Below, piece by piece: positions 1-7,730 of a stretch of DNA of 64,000 nucleotides (within the stretch, counting starts at the first letter, position 1; every line of letters starts with the position of its first letter). The notes below the pieces were generated by a model. The model saw nothing but the letters and a program-made list of their open reading frames with translations. It was not told the origin of the DNA and did not search any database. Both the position numbers and the translations under genes were made by a program. Where the stretch lies: contig NZ_JACCCU010000002.1 in the NCBI RefSeq assembly GCF_013410875.1, positions 558,001 through 622,000 on the forward strand. The letters run 5' to 3'. Origin of the DNA: Tunturiibacter empetritectus. Its GTDB lineage: Bacteria > Acidobacteriota > Terriglobia > Terriglobales > Acidobacteriaceae.

Positions 1-239
1 GTCACGGTATAGTGCAGCGTCTTGCCCTCAAGCTGCATGGTCTGCTCTACATGCGCGTCCGCCGGAAGAGGAGGCAACGTCGCTGACATTCCCGGCGTAG
101 TCGCAGGCTTCGCGTCGGCAGGCTTGGCATCCGGCGCGGCTTGTGCAACAGCAGAAAGAGGAGCCACTGCGAAAAAACCACTAAGAAGGCATGAAAAAAT
201 AACGAACTTCGACAGGGACGCGCACTGCGTTGCAATCAT
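1..239 (-). CDS. N-terminus of an exported protein, possibly S10 serine carboxypeptidase-like (partial)
   Basis: An open frame starts with ATG at 239 on the minus strand and runs off the left edge (79 codons visible). The first ~33 residues form a signal peptide: a hydrophobic stretch from about residue 11 to 27 followed by small residues ending SAVAQA. An Ala/Pro/Asp/Lys-rich linker follows, then HVEQTMQLEGKTLHYTV. The 'G-K-x-L-x-Y-x-x-x' start of the mature part resembles the N-terminus of acidobacterial S10 peptidases, but no catalytic residue is in the window, so the product name is a guess. It is divergent from sodC with a 94-bp gap that must hold both promoters. Confidence 0.55.
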   Translation of the reverse strand, partial: MIATQCASLSKFVIFSCLLSGFFAVAPLSAVAQAAPDAKPADAKPATTPGMSATLPPLPADAHVEQTMQLEGKTLHYTV

Positions 240-333
240 GATCCAAATTTTACATAGTTGTTCCCATCCAACACGCAACCCAAACAAATACTTCGGTATT
301 CTCATCACGTAGCCGATTCGGAGAATAGAGCCC

Positions 334-873
334 ATGCGCAACATCCTCGCCATCACCCTCAGCCTTCTCGTTGTTCCCGCCCTCATCGTCCCCGCCTTCG
401 CCAAGCCAAAGAACATCGTTATCGTTCCCATCAAGACCGGCACCGGCGAAGATGCAGGAACCGCCACCTTCAGCCCCTCGAAGAAGGGCGTTCGCATCAA
501 GCTCGACCTCAAGAACCTCCCCGTAGGCGAGCACGGCGTCCACATCCACGCCAAAGCCCTCTGCGACGCACCCGACTTCAAAACCGCAGGCGGCCACTTC
601 AACCCCGAAAACAAGCAGCACGGCTTCCAGAACCCCATGGGCCACCATGCCGGCGACCTGCCAAACAACGTCACCATCGGCGAGGGCCACCTGGGCCAGG
701 CCATCTTCAACGTCAACTATCTCTCGATGGACCCCGCGGCGGCCAACAGCATCCTCGCCAACGGAGGAACCTCCATCGTCATTCACGAGAAAGCCGACGA
801 CATGAAGACCGACCCCTCCGGAAACTCCGGTAATCGGATCGCCTGCGGTGTCATCCCCGCCCCAACCCCTTAG
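334..873 (+). CDS. sodC: Cu/Zn superoxide dismutase, exported
   Basis: The 179-residue product dismutates superoxide in the periplasm. Residues 1-23 are a signal peptide ending AFA. The copper-binding motif GEHGVHIH lies at 65-72 (His70 and His72 as ligands), GGHFNP at 86-91 supplies the bridging His88, HAGDLPN (105-111) gives a His and the zinc-ligand Asp108, and His141 in IVIHEKADD is the last copper ligand. Cys77 and Cys171 can form the conserved disulfide and Arg168 in GNRIACG is the active-site arginine. All key residues of the family are present and the length is normal. It stands alone, divergent from the gene at 239. An 11-bp inverted repeat (906-916 with 929-939) follows it. Confidence 0.93.
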   Translation: MRNILAITLSLLVVPALIVPAFAKPKNIVIVPIKTGTGEDAGTATFSPSKKGVRIKLDLKNLPVGEHGVHIHAKALCDAPDFKTAGGHFNPENKQHGFQNPMGHHAGDLPNNVTIGEGHLGQAIFNVNYLSMDPAAANSILANGGTSIVIHEKADDMKTDPSGNSGNRIACGVIPAPTP

Positions 874-905
874 CCCGCATTCACTGTCCATCTTTGAACA
901 AACCG

Positions 906-939
906 GAACGCCCATGCGTATAGCAATCCATGGGCGTTC
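906..939. repeat. Inverted repeat over the start of the ECF sigma gene
   Basis: GAACGCCCATG (906-916) is perfectly complementary to CATGGGCGTTC (929-939), leaving a 12-base loop. It lies 33 bp after sodC and covers the first possible ATG (930) of the sigma-factor frame. No T-tract follows, so it is a poor intrinsic terminator. It could act as a 3' stabiliser for sodC mRNA or hide the start at 930. Confidence 0.6.
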
Positions 940-1748
940 TGCAAATGGCGATTCCGACAGTGAGCCGGTACACGGCGCTCAAGTACCCGTTGCGCCGCCT
1001 GCCTCGAGTCCCGGCACAGCCCGTTACTCAGCGTGCCGAAATCCTTCAAGTCCAACAACAAATCAATCCATCCCCCGCTCCACGCGGTACACTTCTCCCA
1101 CCGACAAAATCACTTGAGGCGAAGTTGGAGCGTACCCCACAACAGGATGCGGCACAGGAAGCAGCGCAGGAAGCCCTAGCCAAACTGGTACGCCAGTGCA
1201 TGGCTGGCGACTCCCAGTCCTGGCAGCAGCTCGTCGCCTCTCAGCATCGCCGTATCTACGCCATCTGCTACCGTTTCACCGGCTCAGGTACCGACGCCGA
1301 GGACCTCACGCAAGAGGTCTTCCTCAAGCTCTACAAGAACCTCTCCAGCTTCGATACCCAAAAAGGCAGCTTTCAGACCTGGATCACCACCCTGGCCCGT
1401 AATCTCCTGGTAGACCACTTCCGCCGGACCCGCCTCGAGCGTGCCTCCGACTCCCTCGACGCCACCTTCGACGGCGAAGAGGACGGCCCTACCATGGCCG
1501 ATCGGCTCGCCGACCCCCGGCCCTCCCAGGAACACCACGTGGCCGGCCTCGAACTCAAAGTTCGCGTCCAGCACGCGCTGAAACAACTCTCCCCAGAGCT
1601 TCGCGAAGCTGTTATTCTGCGCGATCTCGAGGATATGGATTACAAAGAGATATCACAGGTTCTTCGCATACCCGAAGGAACCGTAAAAAGCCGCATCAGC
1701 CGCGGTCGCGGGGAACTGGCAAGGCTTCTGCAACGTATAGAAAGTTAG
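930..1748 (+). CDS. ECF-type RNA polymerase sigma factor (RpoE-like)
   Basis: The 272-residue frame has a sigma-70 region 2 at about 100-165 (DAEDLTQEVFLKLY at 122-135, core-binding and -10 recognition) and a region 4 helix-turn-helix at about 213-268 (YKEISQVLRIPEGTVKSRISRGR), so it is a group 4 sigma factor. The first ~85 residues are a Pro/Gln-rich extension not expected in the family. The start is uncertain: ATG 930 sits in a hairpin, ATG 945 follows in frame, and neither has a good ribosome site. The next gene begins 33 bp downstream and encodes a zinc-binding anti-sigma factor, which is the usual partner arrangement. Confidence 0.88.
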   Translation: MGVLQMAIPTVSRYTALKYPLRRLPRVPAQPVTQRAEILQVQQQINPSPAPRGTLLPPTKSLEAKLERTPQQDAAQEAAQEALAKLVRQCMAGDSQSWQQLVASQHRRIYAICYRFTGSGTDAEDLTQEVFLKLYKNLSSFDTQKGSFQTWITTLARNLLVDHFRRTRLERASDSLDATFDGEEDGPTMADRLADPRPSQEHHVAGLELKVRVQHALKQLSPELREAVILRDLEDMDYKEISQVLRIPEGTVKSRISRGRGELARLLQRIES

Positions 1749-1781
1749 TGAACATAGTGCTAGAGAGAGAGGTGGTTTAAA

Positions 1782-2804
1782 GTGGCAGACTTCAACCAAT
1801 TCGGCAGCGTCAAACCAGGCGCACCCGGAGATCCTCAGCACTGCGCGCAGTGCGAGGCCATGCTCGCCGATGCCCTCGACGGCACCCTCTCCACGGCAGA
1901 CCAGGCCACCTTCGACACCCACATGATCGGCTGCCCTGGCTGCGCCACCCTGCTCGCCGACGCCCAGCGCGGAGCCGCATGGATAGAGATGCTCAAGTCT
2001 CCCCGCCCCGAGCCTCCCGCCTCCCTCTTTGAGAGCATCCTCGCCCAGACCAGCGGCAAGACCGCCCTCGGCCCTGCCAAAGAAGACCAGCCCCCCATCG
2101 TCCTCGGCCGAACCGACTACCTGCGCACGCCCAATACCCTCCCCGGCCATTCGTCCCTGCTTCCCTCCGTTGGTGGAACGCTCCCTGCCAGCCCCTTCGC
2201 CTCTGCCAAGGTTCTTCCCTTCCGCACCCGGGTCGCCTACGGGCTTCGTTCTTTCGGCCAGACCATGCTGCAGCCTCGTCTTGCCATGACTGCTGCAATG
2301 GCCTTCTTCTCCATCGCCCTCACCATGAACCTCACCGGCATTCGCCTCGGTCAGCTTCACGCCAGCGACCTCAAACCCTCCAGCATCATGCGTAGCTGCT
2401 ACGAGGCCAAGGCCAAGGTAGTCCGTTACTCCGACAACCTCCGCGTTGTCTACGAACTCGAGTCCCGCGTCCGCGATCTGCAGCGCTCCTCCAACGAAGA
2501 CGGAGCAGCCGGATCGTCTGGATCAACCACTCCAGCCAACCAGAACGACTCCTCCCAGCCGAACAGCAAGCCTGCGGGCGCTCAGCCGGATAATCCGGAT
2601 AGTCCAAAAGACCAGAAGCCCGGCCAGAAAAACGACCAGAAGAACAGCCCCAAACCCAACCCTGGCTCCAGCCGCCGCGAAACTCCCGGCGGAAATGTCC
2701 AGCTAGTAGCGTCTGTCAGTACCCGGGCCCCTCTCCCCTTCCAGTCTCAAGATTTTGTTGTCTTTACTCCCAGTCTCATTAAGTCGGAAGGGGGATTGGT
2801 ATGA
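1782..2804 (+). CDS. Membrane anti-sigma factor with ZAS-type zinc finger
   Basis: GTG start (1782) preceded by GAGAGGTGG. The 340-residue protein has the zinc-binding anti-sigma signature: H20-C21-x2-C24 and, after a helix, H47-x3-C51-x2-C54. This cytoplasmic domain would hold the ECF sigma factor. A single membrane segment lies at about 167-187, after which a Ser/Pro/Lys/Asn-rich low-complexity region (about 235-300) would be outside the cytoplasm. It follows the sigma gene by 33 bp and overlaps the next gene by 4 bp (ATGA), so the three are surely co-transcribed. The signal it senses cannot be read from the sequence. Confidence 0.85.
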   Translation: MADFNQFGSVKPGAPGDPQHCAQCEAMLADALDGTLSTADQATFDTHMIGCPGCATLLADAQRGAAWIEMLKSPRPEPPASLFESILAQTSGKTALGPAKEDQPPIVLGRTDYLRTPNTLPGHSSLLPSVGGTLPASPFASAKVLPFRTRVAYGLRSFGQTMLQPRLAMTAAMAFFSIALTMNLTGIRLGQLHASDLKPSSIMRSCYEAKAKVVRYSDNLRVVYELESRVRDLQRSSNEDGAAGSSGSTTPANQNDSSQPNSKPAGAQPDNPDSPKDQKPGQKNDQKNSPKPNPGSSRRETPGGNVQLVASVSTRAPLPFQSQDFVVFTPSLIKSEGGLV

Positions 2805-4063
2805 CTTGCGCAAACCATCCTGATCGTGAACGTGTTGCTTTTTGCCAGAACTGCGGAAAGCCACTCTGCCAGGAGTGCACCCGCACCGTCGGCTCTGCTG
2901 TCTTCTGCGAACCCTGCCTCGTCGCTAAACTGGCCGGTGCCGCTCCACCCGCTGGCGGAACCTACGCTGCCGGCCCCGCAGGCACGTCTTACCCCTACAG
3001 CGCAAGCGAAGCCGGTGCGAACTACAGCGGCGTCATCCCGCCTTCTGTGCCCCCAGGCGCTCCAAACCCCGGCCTCGCCGCTCTTCTGGGCTTTATCCCC
3101 GGCGTTGGCGCCATGTACAACGGCCAGTACGCCAAGGGCGTCGTCCACCTGGTCATCTTCGCGATCCTCGTCAGCCTCTCCGACCAGCACGGCATCTTCT
3201 TGTTACTAGTCTTTGGCTGGGTGGCCTATCAGGTCATCGAGGCTGGCCACACCGCCAAAGCCCGCCGCGACGGCACTCCCCTCCCCAATCCCTTCGGCCT
3301 CAATGATCTCGGCGAGCGCCTGGGCTTCGGAAAATCTTGGCCCGGCTCCGGCCAATCATCTGCTGCAGCCCCCTTCATCCCGCAGGGAACAGCCGACCCC
3401 ACCTCCGACATCCCCAACTCCCCGTCAGGCAGCGCCTACACTCCACCACCCTCCGGCTATCCGCCGCAGCAACCTGCCTCCGCTGCCTGGGGAACTCCCT
3501 GGGAGAACTATGCCACCCCACCCATCCCTCCAATCCCGCCCTACGGCACACCGGACTACCCGGTCGATCCCAACCTTCCGCGCAACCGCTTCCCCTCCGG
3601 CGCCCTCTGGCTGATCGGCCTTGGCTGCATCTTCCTGATCGGCAACGCCGGCCTCTTCCACCACTTCCCCATCCACCGTATCGTGCCCTTCTTCCTGATC
3701 GGCCTAGGCGTCTGGCTCTTCGTCCACAAGATGACCGGTACCGGCAACGGCCTCTCAGACGACGGCACCCCCGCCTACCAGTACCGCCTCTTCAGCGCAC
3801 TGCGCGGCTCCATCTGGGTCATTCTCGTCGGTGTCCTCTTCCTGCTCGACTCCTTCGACATCCTCTCCTGGTCCCACAGCTGGCCGCTCTTCATCATCGT
3901 CGCCGGTCTCATGGCCGTCTTTCAGCGCACCTCCTTCAACTCAGCCGCAGCCGTAGCCTATCCCTATGGGGTTCCTCCGGCCTCCCCGATCACTCCGCCC
4001 CCACCGGCCACTCCGAGCACCAGCATCGTGCCCTCCAACCAGCACGATCAGGAAGGGAGCTAG
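2801..4063 (+). CDS. B-box zinc finger membrane protein with DUF5668-like C-terminus
   Basis: The 420-residue product starts with a B-box-type zinc finger: C3, H6, C15, C18, C23, C26, C36 and C39 in the usual spacing. A Pro/Gly/Ala linker leads to a hydrophobic pair around 85-130 (TM2-like 'GLAALLGFIPGVGAMYNGQYAKG'-type start), a second Pro-rich linker, then two to four membrane helices from about 265 to 365 that resemble LiaI/LiaF-type DUF5668 segments. Such proteins accompany DUF4097 proteins in envelope-stress modules. Its ATG overlaps the anti-sigma stop, and the DUF4097 gene follows 3 bp later. Role beyond envelope stress is unknown. Confidence 0.75.
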   Translation: MTCANHPDRERVAFCQNCGKPLCQECTRTVGSAVFCEPCLVAKLAGAAPPAGGTYAAGPAGTSYPYSASEAGANYSGVIPPSVPPGAPNPGLAALLGFIPGVGAMYNGQYAKGVVHLVIFAILVSLSDQHGIFLLLVFGWVAYQVIEAGHTAKARRDGTPLPNPFGLNDLGERLGFGKSWPGSGQSSAAAPFIPQGTADPTSDIPNSPSGSAYTPPPSGYPPQQPASAAWGTPWENYATPPIPPIPPYGTPDYPVDPNLPRNRFPSGALWLIGLGCIFLIGNAGLFHHFPIHRIVPFFLIGLGVWLFVHKMTGTGNGLSDDGTPAYQYRLFSALRGSIWVILVGVLFLLDSFDILSWSHSWPLFIIVAGLMAVFQRTSFNSAAAVAYPYGVPPASPITPPPPATPSTSIVPSNQHDQEGS

Positions 4064-4066
4064 GCC

Positions 4067-5902
4067 ATGGGAAGCTATCCTCCTCCACCCTACCCACCAC
4101 CCCCCGGCCCTCCCTACGGAGGCGACTGGAAGTATCAGCGCCGCGTCCTCAAAGAGCAGGCCCGCGCCCAGCGCGACATGGCCAAAGCCCAGCGTGACGC
4201 CTATCGCTACCAGGCTCGCAGCCTTCGCCGCAGCTCCATCCTCGGCCCTCTGCTCCTGATCACCATCGGCATCCTCTTTCTTCTGGTGCAGACCGGCCGC
4301 GTCGCAGCGCACAGCCTCTGGGACTGGTACGCCCGCTTCTGGCCCATCCTGCTCGTCGGCGCCGGCATCATCATGCTCCTCGAGTGGGCCTACGACCAGT
4401 ACATGCAATCCGATGACACCCAGCCACGCTATCGTCGTCGTCTTGGCGGCGGCGTCTTTTCCCTGCTCCTGATCCTCGGCATCACCGGCATCGTCTTCAG
4501 CAGCGTCCGAAATGGTAACGGCCACAGTTACATGCTCAACGGCCTCAATCTCAACCAGGACAATCTGGACGAGTTCCTTGGCGACAAGCATGAGAGCGAC
4601 CAGACCCTCTCGCAAACCTTCCCCGCCAACAGCGGCTTCACCGTCGACAATCCTCGTGGCGACATCTCCATCTCCGGCACCAGCGACGACAACCAGATCC
4701 ACATCGCCGTCCACAAAGCCGTCTACACCCGGTCCGACTCGGACGCCGACAGCAAAGCGCAAAAACTCAGCCCAACCCTGACCAACACAGGAGACAGCCT
4801 GGCGCTCTCCATTCCAACCATCGACGGAACCCGCGCCGACCTCACCATCTCCCTCCCCGCGACCGCGCCCCTGGTCATCACCGCCAATCATGGCGACGTG
4901 CACGTCAGTGCGATCAAAGCCCCGCTTCAGGTCACCGCCAACCACGGCAACATCGAGCTCACCGGAATCACCGGGCCCGTCATCACCCACGTCAACAACA
5001 GCGACTCCGACCTCTCCGCGCACAGCGTCTCCGGCCCCCTCACCATTCAAGGCCGCGGCCACGACACTACACTCTCCGACCTCAGCGGTCCCGTCACCAT
5101 GAGCGGAGACTTCTTCGGCACCACGCACTTCGAGCGCATCCGCGGCCCCATCAAATTCCACACCAGCCGCACCGACCTTCAGTTTGCCCGTCTCGATGGC
5201 GAGATCGATATCAGCCACTCCGACATCTCCGCCAGTGAGGCCGTCGGCCCCTTGACCCTCACCGCAGGCAATCGAAACGTCACCCTCGACCGAATCGCCG
5301 GAGACGTCACCGTCACCAACCGCAACGGCTCGGTCGACCTCACCAGCGCGCCTCCTCTCGGCAATGTCACCGTCGAAAATCGCAACGGCTCCGTCAACCT
5401 CACTCTGCCCGAGCAGGCAGGTTTTGCCTACCAGCTCGACGCCACCAACGGCGATATCGAAAGCGACTTCTCCGACATCAAGATTCCTGACGGCGGACTC
5501 CAGAAGAAGACTGTTAGCGGCACCTCAGGCAAAGGCGGTCCGCTCTTTCACATCTCTACCAGCCAGGGCGACATCTCCTTGAAGAAGGGGAGCGTCATGC
5601 CCCTGCCACCTCTGCCGCCCATGCCTAAGATCACCGTCATGCCCCTTCCGCCTCTGTCTCCCATGATGCCTCCCGAGGCTCGCCAGGCTATTCAAGACGC
5701 GAAGCAGGAGGAACGGGAAGGCAAGCAAGAAGCAGAACAAGCGAAGCGCGAAGCCAAGCAGGAAGCTGACGAAGCGAAACGCGAAGCAAAGCAGCAAGCA
5801 GACGAGGCGAAGCGTGAAGCAGATGAAGCCAAACGTGAGGCCAAACAAGCCGCTGACGAGGCCAAACGCGAAGCCAAGCAGCAGAAAGATCAAAACCAAT
5901 AG
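4067..5902 (+). CDS. DUF4097 beta-strand adhesin-like membrane protein with charged C-terminal repeats
   Basis: 611 residues. After a Pro/Tyr-rich N-terminus come three membrane helices (about 62-80, 87-107 and 125-147), the first two like DUF5668. Residues ~190-505 are a DUF4097 repeat region (FTVDNPRGDISISG, VTVTNRNGSVDLTS and similar strands), expected to form a right-handed beta solenoid. The tail (from ~545) is a run of KREAKQEADEA-type heptads that would be a long charged helix. It closes the sigma/anti-sigma operon and is probably its main output. No enzymatic motif is seen. Confidence 0.8.
   Translation: MGSYPPPPYPPPPGPPYGGDWKYQRRVLKEQARAQRDMAKAQRDAYRYQARSLRRSSILGPLLLITIGILFLLVQTGRVAAHSLWDWYARFWPILLVGAGIIMLLEWAYDQYMQSDDTQPRYRRRLGGGVFSLLLILGITGIVFSSVRNGNGHSYMLNGLNLNQDNLDEFLGDKHESDQTLSQTFPANSGFTVDNPRGDISISGTSDDNQIHIAVHKAVYTRSDSDADSKAQKLSPTLTNTGDSLALSIPTIDGTRADLTISLPATAPLVITANHGDVHVSAIKAPLQVTANHGNIELTGITGPVITHVNNSDSDLSAHSVSGPLTIQGRGHDTTLSDLSGPVTMSGDFFGTTHFERIRGPIKFHTSRTDLQFARLDGEIDISHSDISASEAVGPLTLTAGNRNVTLDRIAGDVTVTNRNGSVDLTSAPPLGNVTVENRNGSVNLTLPEQAGFAYQLDATNGDIESDFSDIKIPDGGLQKKTVSGTSGKGGPLFHISTSQGDISLKKGSVMPLPPLPPMPKITVMPLPPLSPMMPPEARQAIQDAKQEEREGKQEAEQAKREAKQEADEAKREAKQQADEAKREADEAKREAKQAADEAKREAKQQKDQNQ
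5695..5895 (+). repeat. Coding tandem repeat (EAKREAKQ-type heptads)
   Basis: Imperfect 21-33 bp units with the core GAAGC(G/C)AA(G/A)C(G)(C/T)GA(A/G)GC repeat about eight times at the 3' end of the DUF4097 gene. They encode Lys-Arg-Glu-Ala / Asp-Glu-Ala heptads. Such units can expand or contract by slippage. Confidence 0.75.
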
Positions 5903-5960
5903 TTCCTGTGACTGCTAACGGCACCCAGATCAGATGCCGGATCAGCTCACTGCACCAACC

Positions 5961-6890
5961 TCAACGCTTCGCCGCAATCGAGATCGGAGTCGATGCCCGA
6001 ACTCCATACGTATCGGCAAAACTGCGCTGATTAATCCCCAGGCTCAACCGGCCGCGCGAATCAATGTAAGCCAGAGGCTTCCCAACCGCCACATCACTAA
6101 AGGTCTTCACAAACGGCAGCTGGTAGAGATGATCGCCCACCTGCACCGGCACGACATCCCCTACGCGATACCCAAGCTTCGCAAACGTCTCCGCCGGCAC
6201 ATTCAGCACCAGGTTTCCAAACGGACCATCGGTCCCGATCACCTCCCCATGCAGGCCTGACGCATCCACCACCGCGCTACGAATACTGAGCCTCACCAGA
6301 CTCGCCACCTCCACCGCGGGTCCAGCCTTGGTCCAGTCATCGCCCCGCGCAAGATGCGCCCCTGCCGGAGAAAAGATATCCCTGCCATGAAAGGTCGAGG
6401 AGGTCTTCGCCCCGATCATCCACTCCGGATTCGTAATCTGTCTCACTCCATCAATTCCATCCCGATCCTGGACCAGTGTCAGCAGTCCGTTATCCGGCAA
6501 CACAAAATACTGCCCCAGTTTGGAATGGGCGATGATGGCCTTGCGCGTACTTCCCACCGTAGGATCGATGACCACAACAAACACCGCATCCTTCGGAAAG
6601 TAAGGCGAAGATCCCGCCAGAAATCGCGCACCCTGCGCAATGTCGTAAGGCGTCGCCTGGTGCGTGATATCAATAATCTGCACCCCAGGCGCAACTCCAT
6701 TCATCACCGCCTTGCAGATTCCAACCGCATCGTCCTTCACATCGAAGTCCGTCATAAAACCAATCGTCCGCAGCACAGTTCCACCAGCCCCAGCAGGTCC
6801 AGCGGAGCCGCTCTGTGCCGAAGCCTCGCGGACAAAACTCGCCCATAAGAAGCCCACCACCAGCAACAGAACACAAATCCTCTTAAACAA
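5961..6890 (-). CDS. Exported SAM hydroxide adenosyltransferase / SAM hydrolase-like protein (DUF62)
   Basis: The core IGFMTDFDVKDDAVGICKAVM, VVVIDPTVGSTRKAI, FVLPDNGLL, FHGRDIFSPAGAHLA and the C-terminal IGTDGPFGNLVLN block match the S-adenosyl-L-methionine hydroxide adenosyltransferase family (SAM hydrolysis to adenosine and methionine, related to fluorinase). An upstream in-frame region reaches 7037 but looks non-coding; TTG at 6890, preceded by GGTGAG nine bases away, gives LFKRICVLLLVVGFLWASFVREASAQ as a clean signal peptide. A secreted member of a normally cytosolic SAM-using family is odd. It converges on the DUF4097 gene with a 58-bp gap. Confidence 0.8.
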   Translation of the reverse strand: MFKRICVLLLVVGFLWASFVREASAQSGSAGPAGAGGTVLRTIGFMTDFDVKDDAVGICKAVMNGVAPGVQIIDITHQATPYDIAQGARFLAGSSPYFPKDAVFVVVIDPTVGSTRKAIIAHSKLGQYFVLPDNGLLTLVQDRDGIDGVRQITNPEWMIGAKTSSTFHGRDIFSPAGAHLARGDDWTKAGPAVEVASLVRLSIRSAVVDASGLHGEVIGTDGPFGNLVLNVPAETFAKLGYRVGDVVPVQVGDHLYQLPFVKTFSDVAVGKPLAYIDSRGRLSLGINQRSFADTYGVRASTPISIAAKR

Positions 6891-7045
6891 ATTGAGTTGT
6901 CTCACCAACAGCCTCACAGAAATGAAATAGGGATCTCCTCCATCATACCCAGTCAGCGAGCAGTTCCAGCAAACAGTATGAGAATGGTGTCGAAGCACTG
7001 AGAGGTCCTGCCGGACGGGCCGTCTGCGCTTAGTCACCCCGCTTC

Positions 7046-7067
7046 GGCCACTTCGTGGCTTGTATAC
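7046..7067. repeat. Small palindromic element, copy 1
   Basis: GCCAC-TTC-GTGGC followed by TTGTATAC. A second copy with paired changes in both arms (GTCAC-TTC-GTGAC then TTGTATAC) is at 34605-34626. The matching changes keep the stem, which points to a structured repeat. Confidence 0.6.
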
Positions 7068-7121
7068 CTGGTCTCGGCACGGTAACGACCATGGGACTCG
7101 CTTTTGCTCGGCGAGCGTGAA

Positions 7122-7721
7122 CTAACTTCGAGAGCAAGATCGCGATGGGCTCTCATCAAATGACCCGGCGGAGTTGTAATTGACGTCGCCAAGATAGATG
7201 GCCCGCAGCGGGAGGTTTTTGTTGTCAGGTAGCTTCATGTCGATCGTAATGAAACCATTCGCCAGATGTTCTATCTCGAAAGAATTCCATCCCAATAGAA
7301 AATTCACCCGACCTGTCGGTGTCGGGCCATCTTCGTCGCCGCCTACAACAGCGGTCACTTTGACGACCGAACGTCCAGTCGACTCAATTGATTCGCACGT
7401 GAGCACGATTCTCGATTTTGCCTTGCCCCCCGCGACCGATGGAAGACTGTTCCGATAGAAGATCGAATGGATGACCGGCGTATGACTGGCTCCGTGCTCC
7501 AGTCCGAAAAGAGCAGCGCCGCACACCATCAGAGACAGAACTCCTCCCCAAAGCATAAAACTGAACTCGATTCCCCGCTCTTCTAAACTCGCAAAAGAAA
7601 TCATCAACCCTTCGTTGCCATTGGACCCCGTTGAAGTAACCCGGCTCTCCATAGCCCTCTTCGACACCAGTCGCACAATAAAAGTTCCCGGCACTTCGAG
7701 TTGACCCGCGATTCGAGTCAA
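7122..7721 (-). CDS. Membrane-anchored Ig-like domain protein
   Basis: The 199-residue frame has one hydrophobic segment at about 54-72 (FSFMLWGGVLSLMVCGAALF) and then a single bacterial Ig-like repeat: VKVTAVVGGDEDGPTPTGRV ... LPLRAIYLGDVNYNSAGS, matching the 'T-G-x-V-x-F ... Y-x-G-D-x-N-Y' pattern of Big_3/5 domains. The start is unclear; ATGs at 7721, 7652 and 7604 are possible, and the last (MISFASLEERG) fits a short cytoplasmic N-terminus. Codon use is plain. The next gene (serine hydrolase) ends 9 bp upstream, so they may share a transcript. Function unknown. Confidence 0.55.
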   Translation of the reverse strand: MTRIAGQLEVPGTFIVRLVSKRAMESRVTSTGSNGNEGLMISFASLEERGIEFSFMLWGGVLSLMVCGAALFGLEHGASHTPVIHSIFYRNSLPSVAGGKAKSRIVLTCESIESTGRSVVKVTAVVGGDEDGPTPTGRVNFLLGWNSFEIEHLANGFITIDMKLPDNKNLPLRAIYLGDVNYNSAGSFDESPSRSCSRS

Positions 7722-7730
7722 ATGGATCAG

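Noticed and set aside
250..915. 221-residue frame antisense to sodC
   Set aside because: Gly/Val-rich shadow; sodC is complete on the other strand.
3941..5218. 425-residue frame antisense to the DUF4097 operon
   Set aside because: Val/Gly/Asp-rich shadow of a C-rich coding strand; the sense genes have clear domains.
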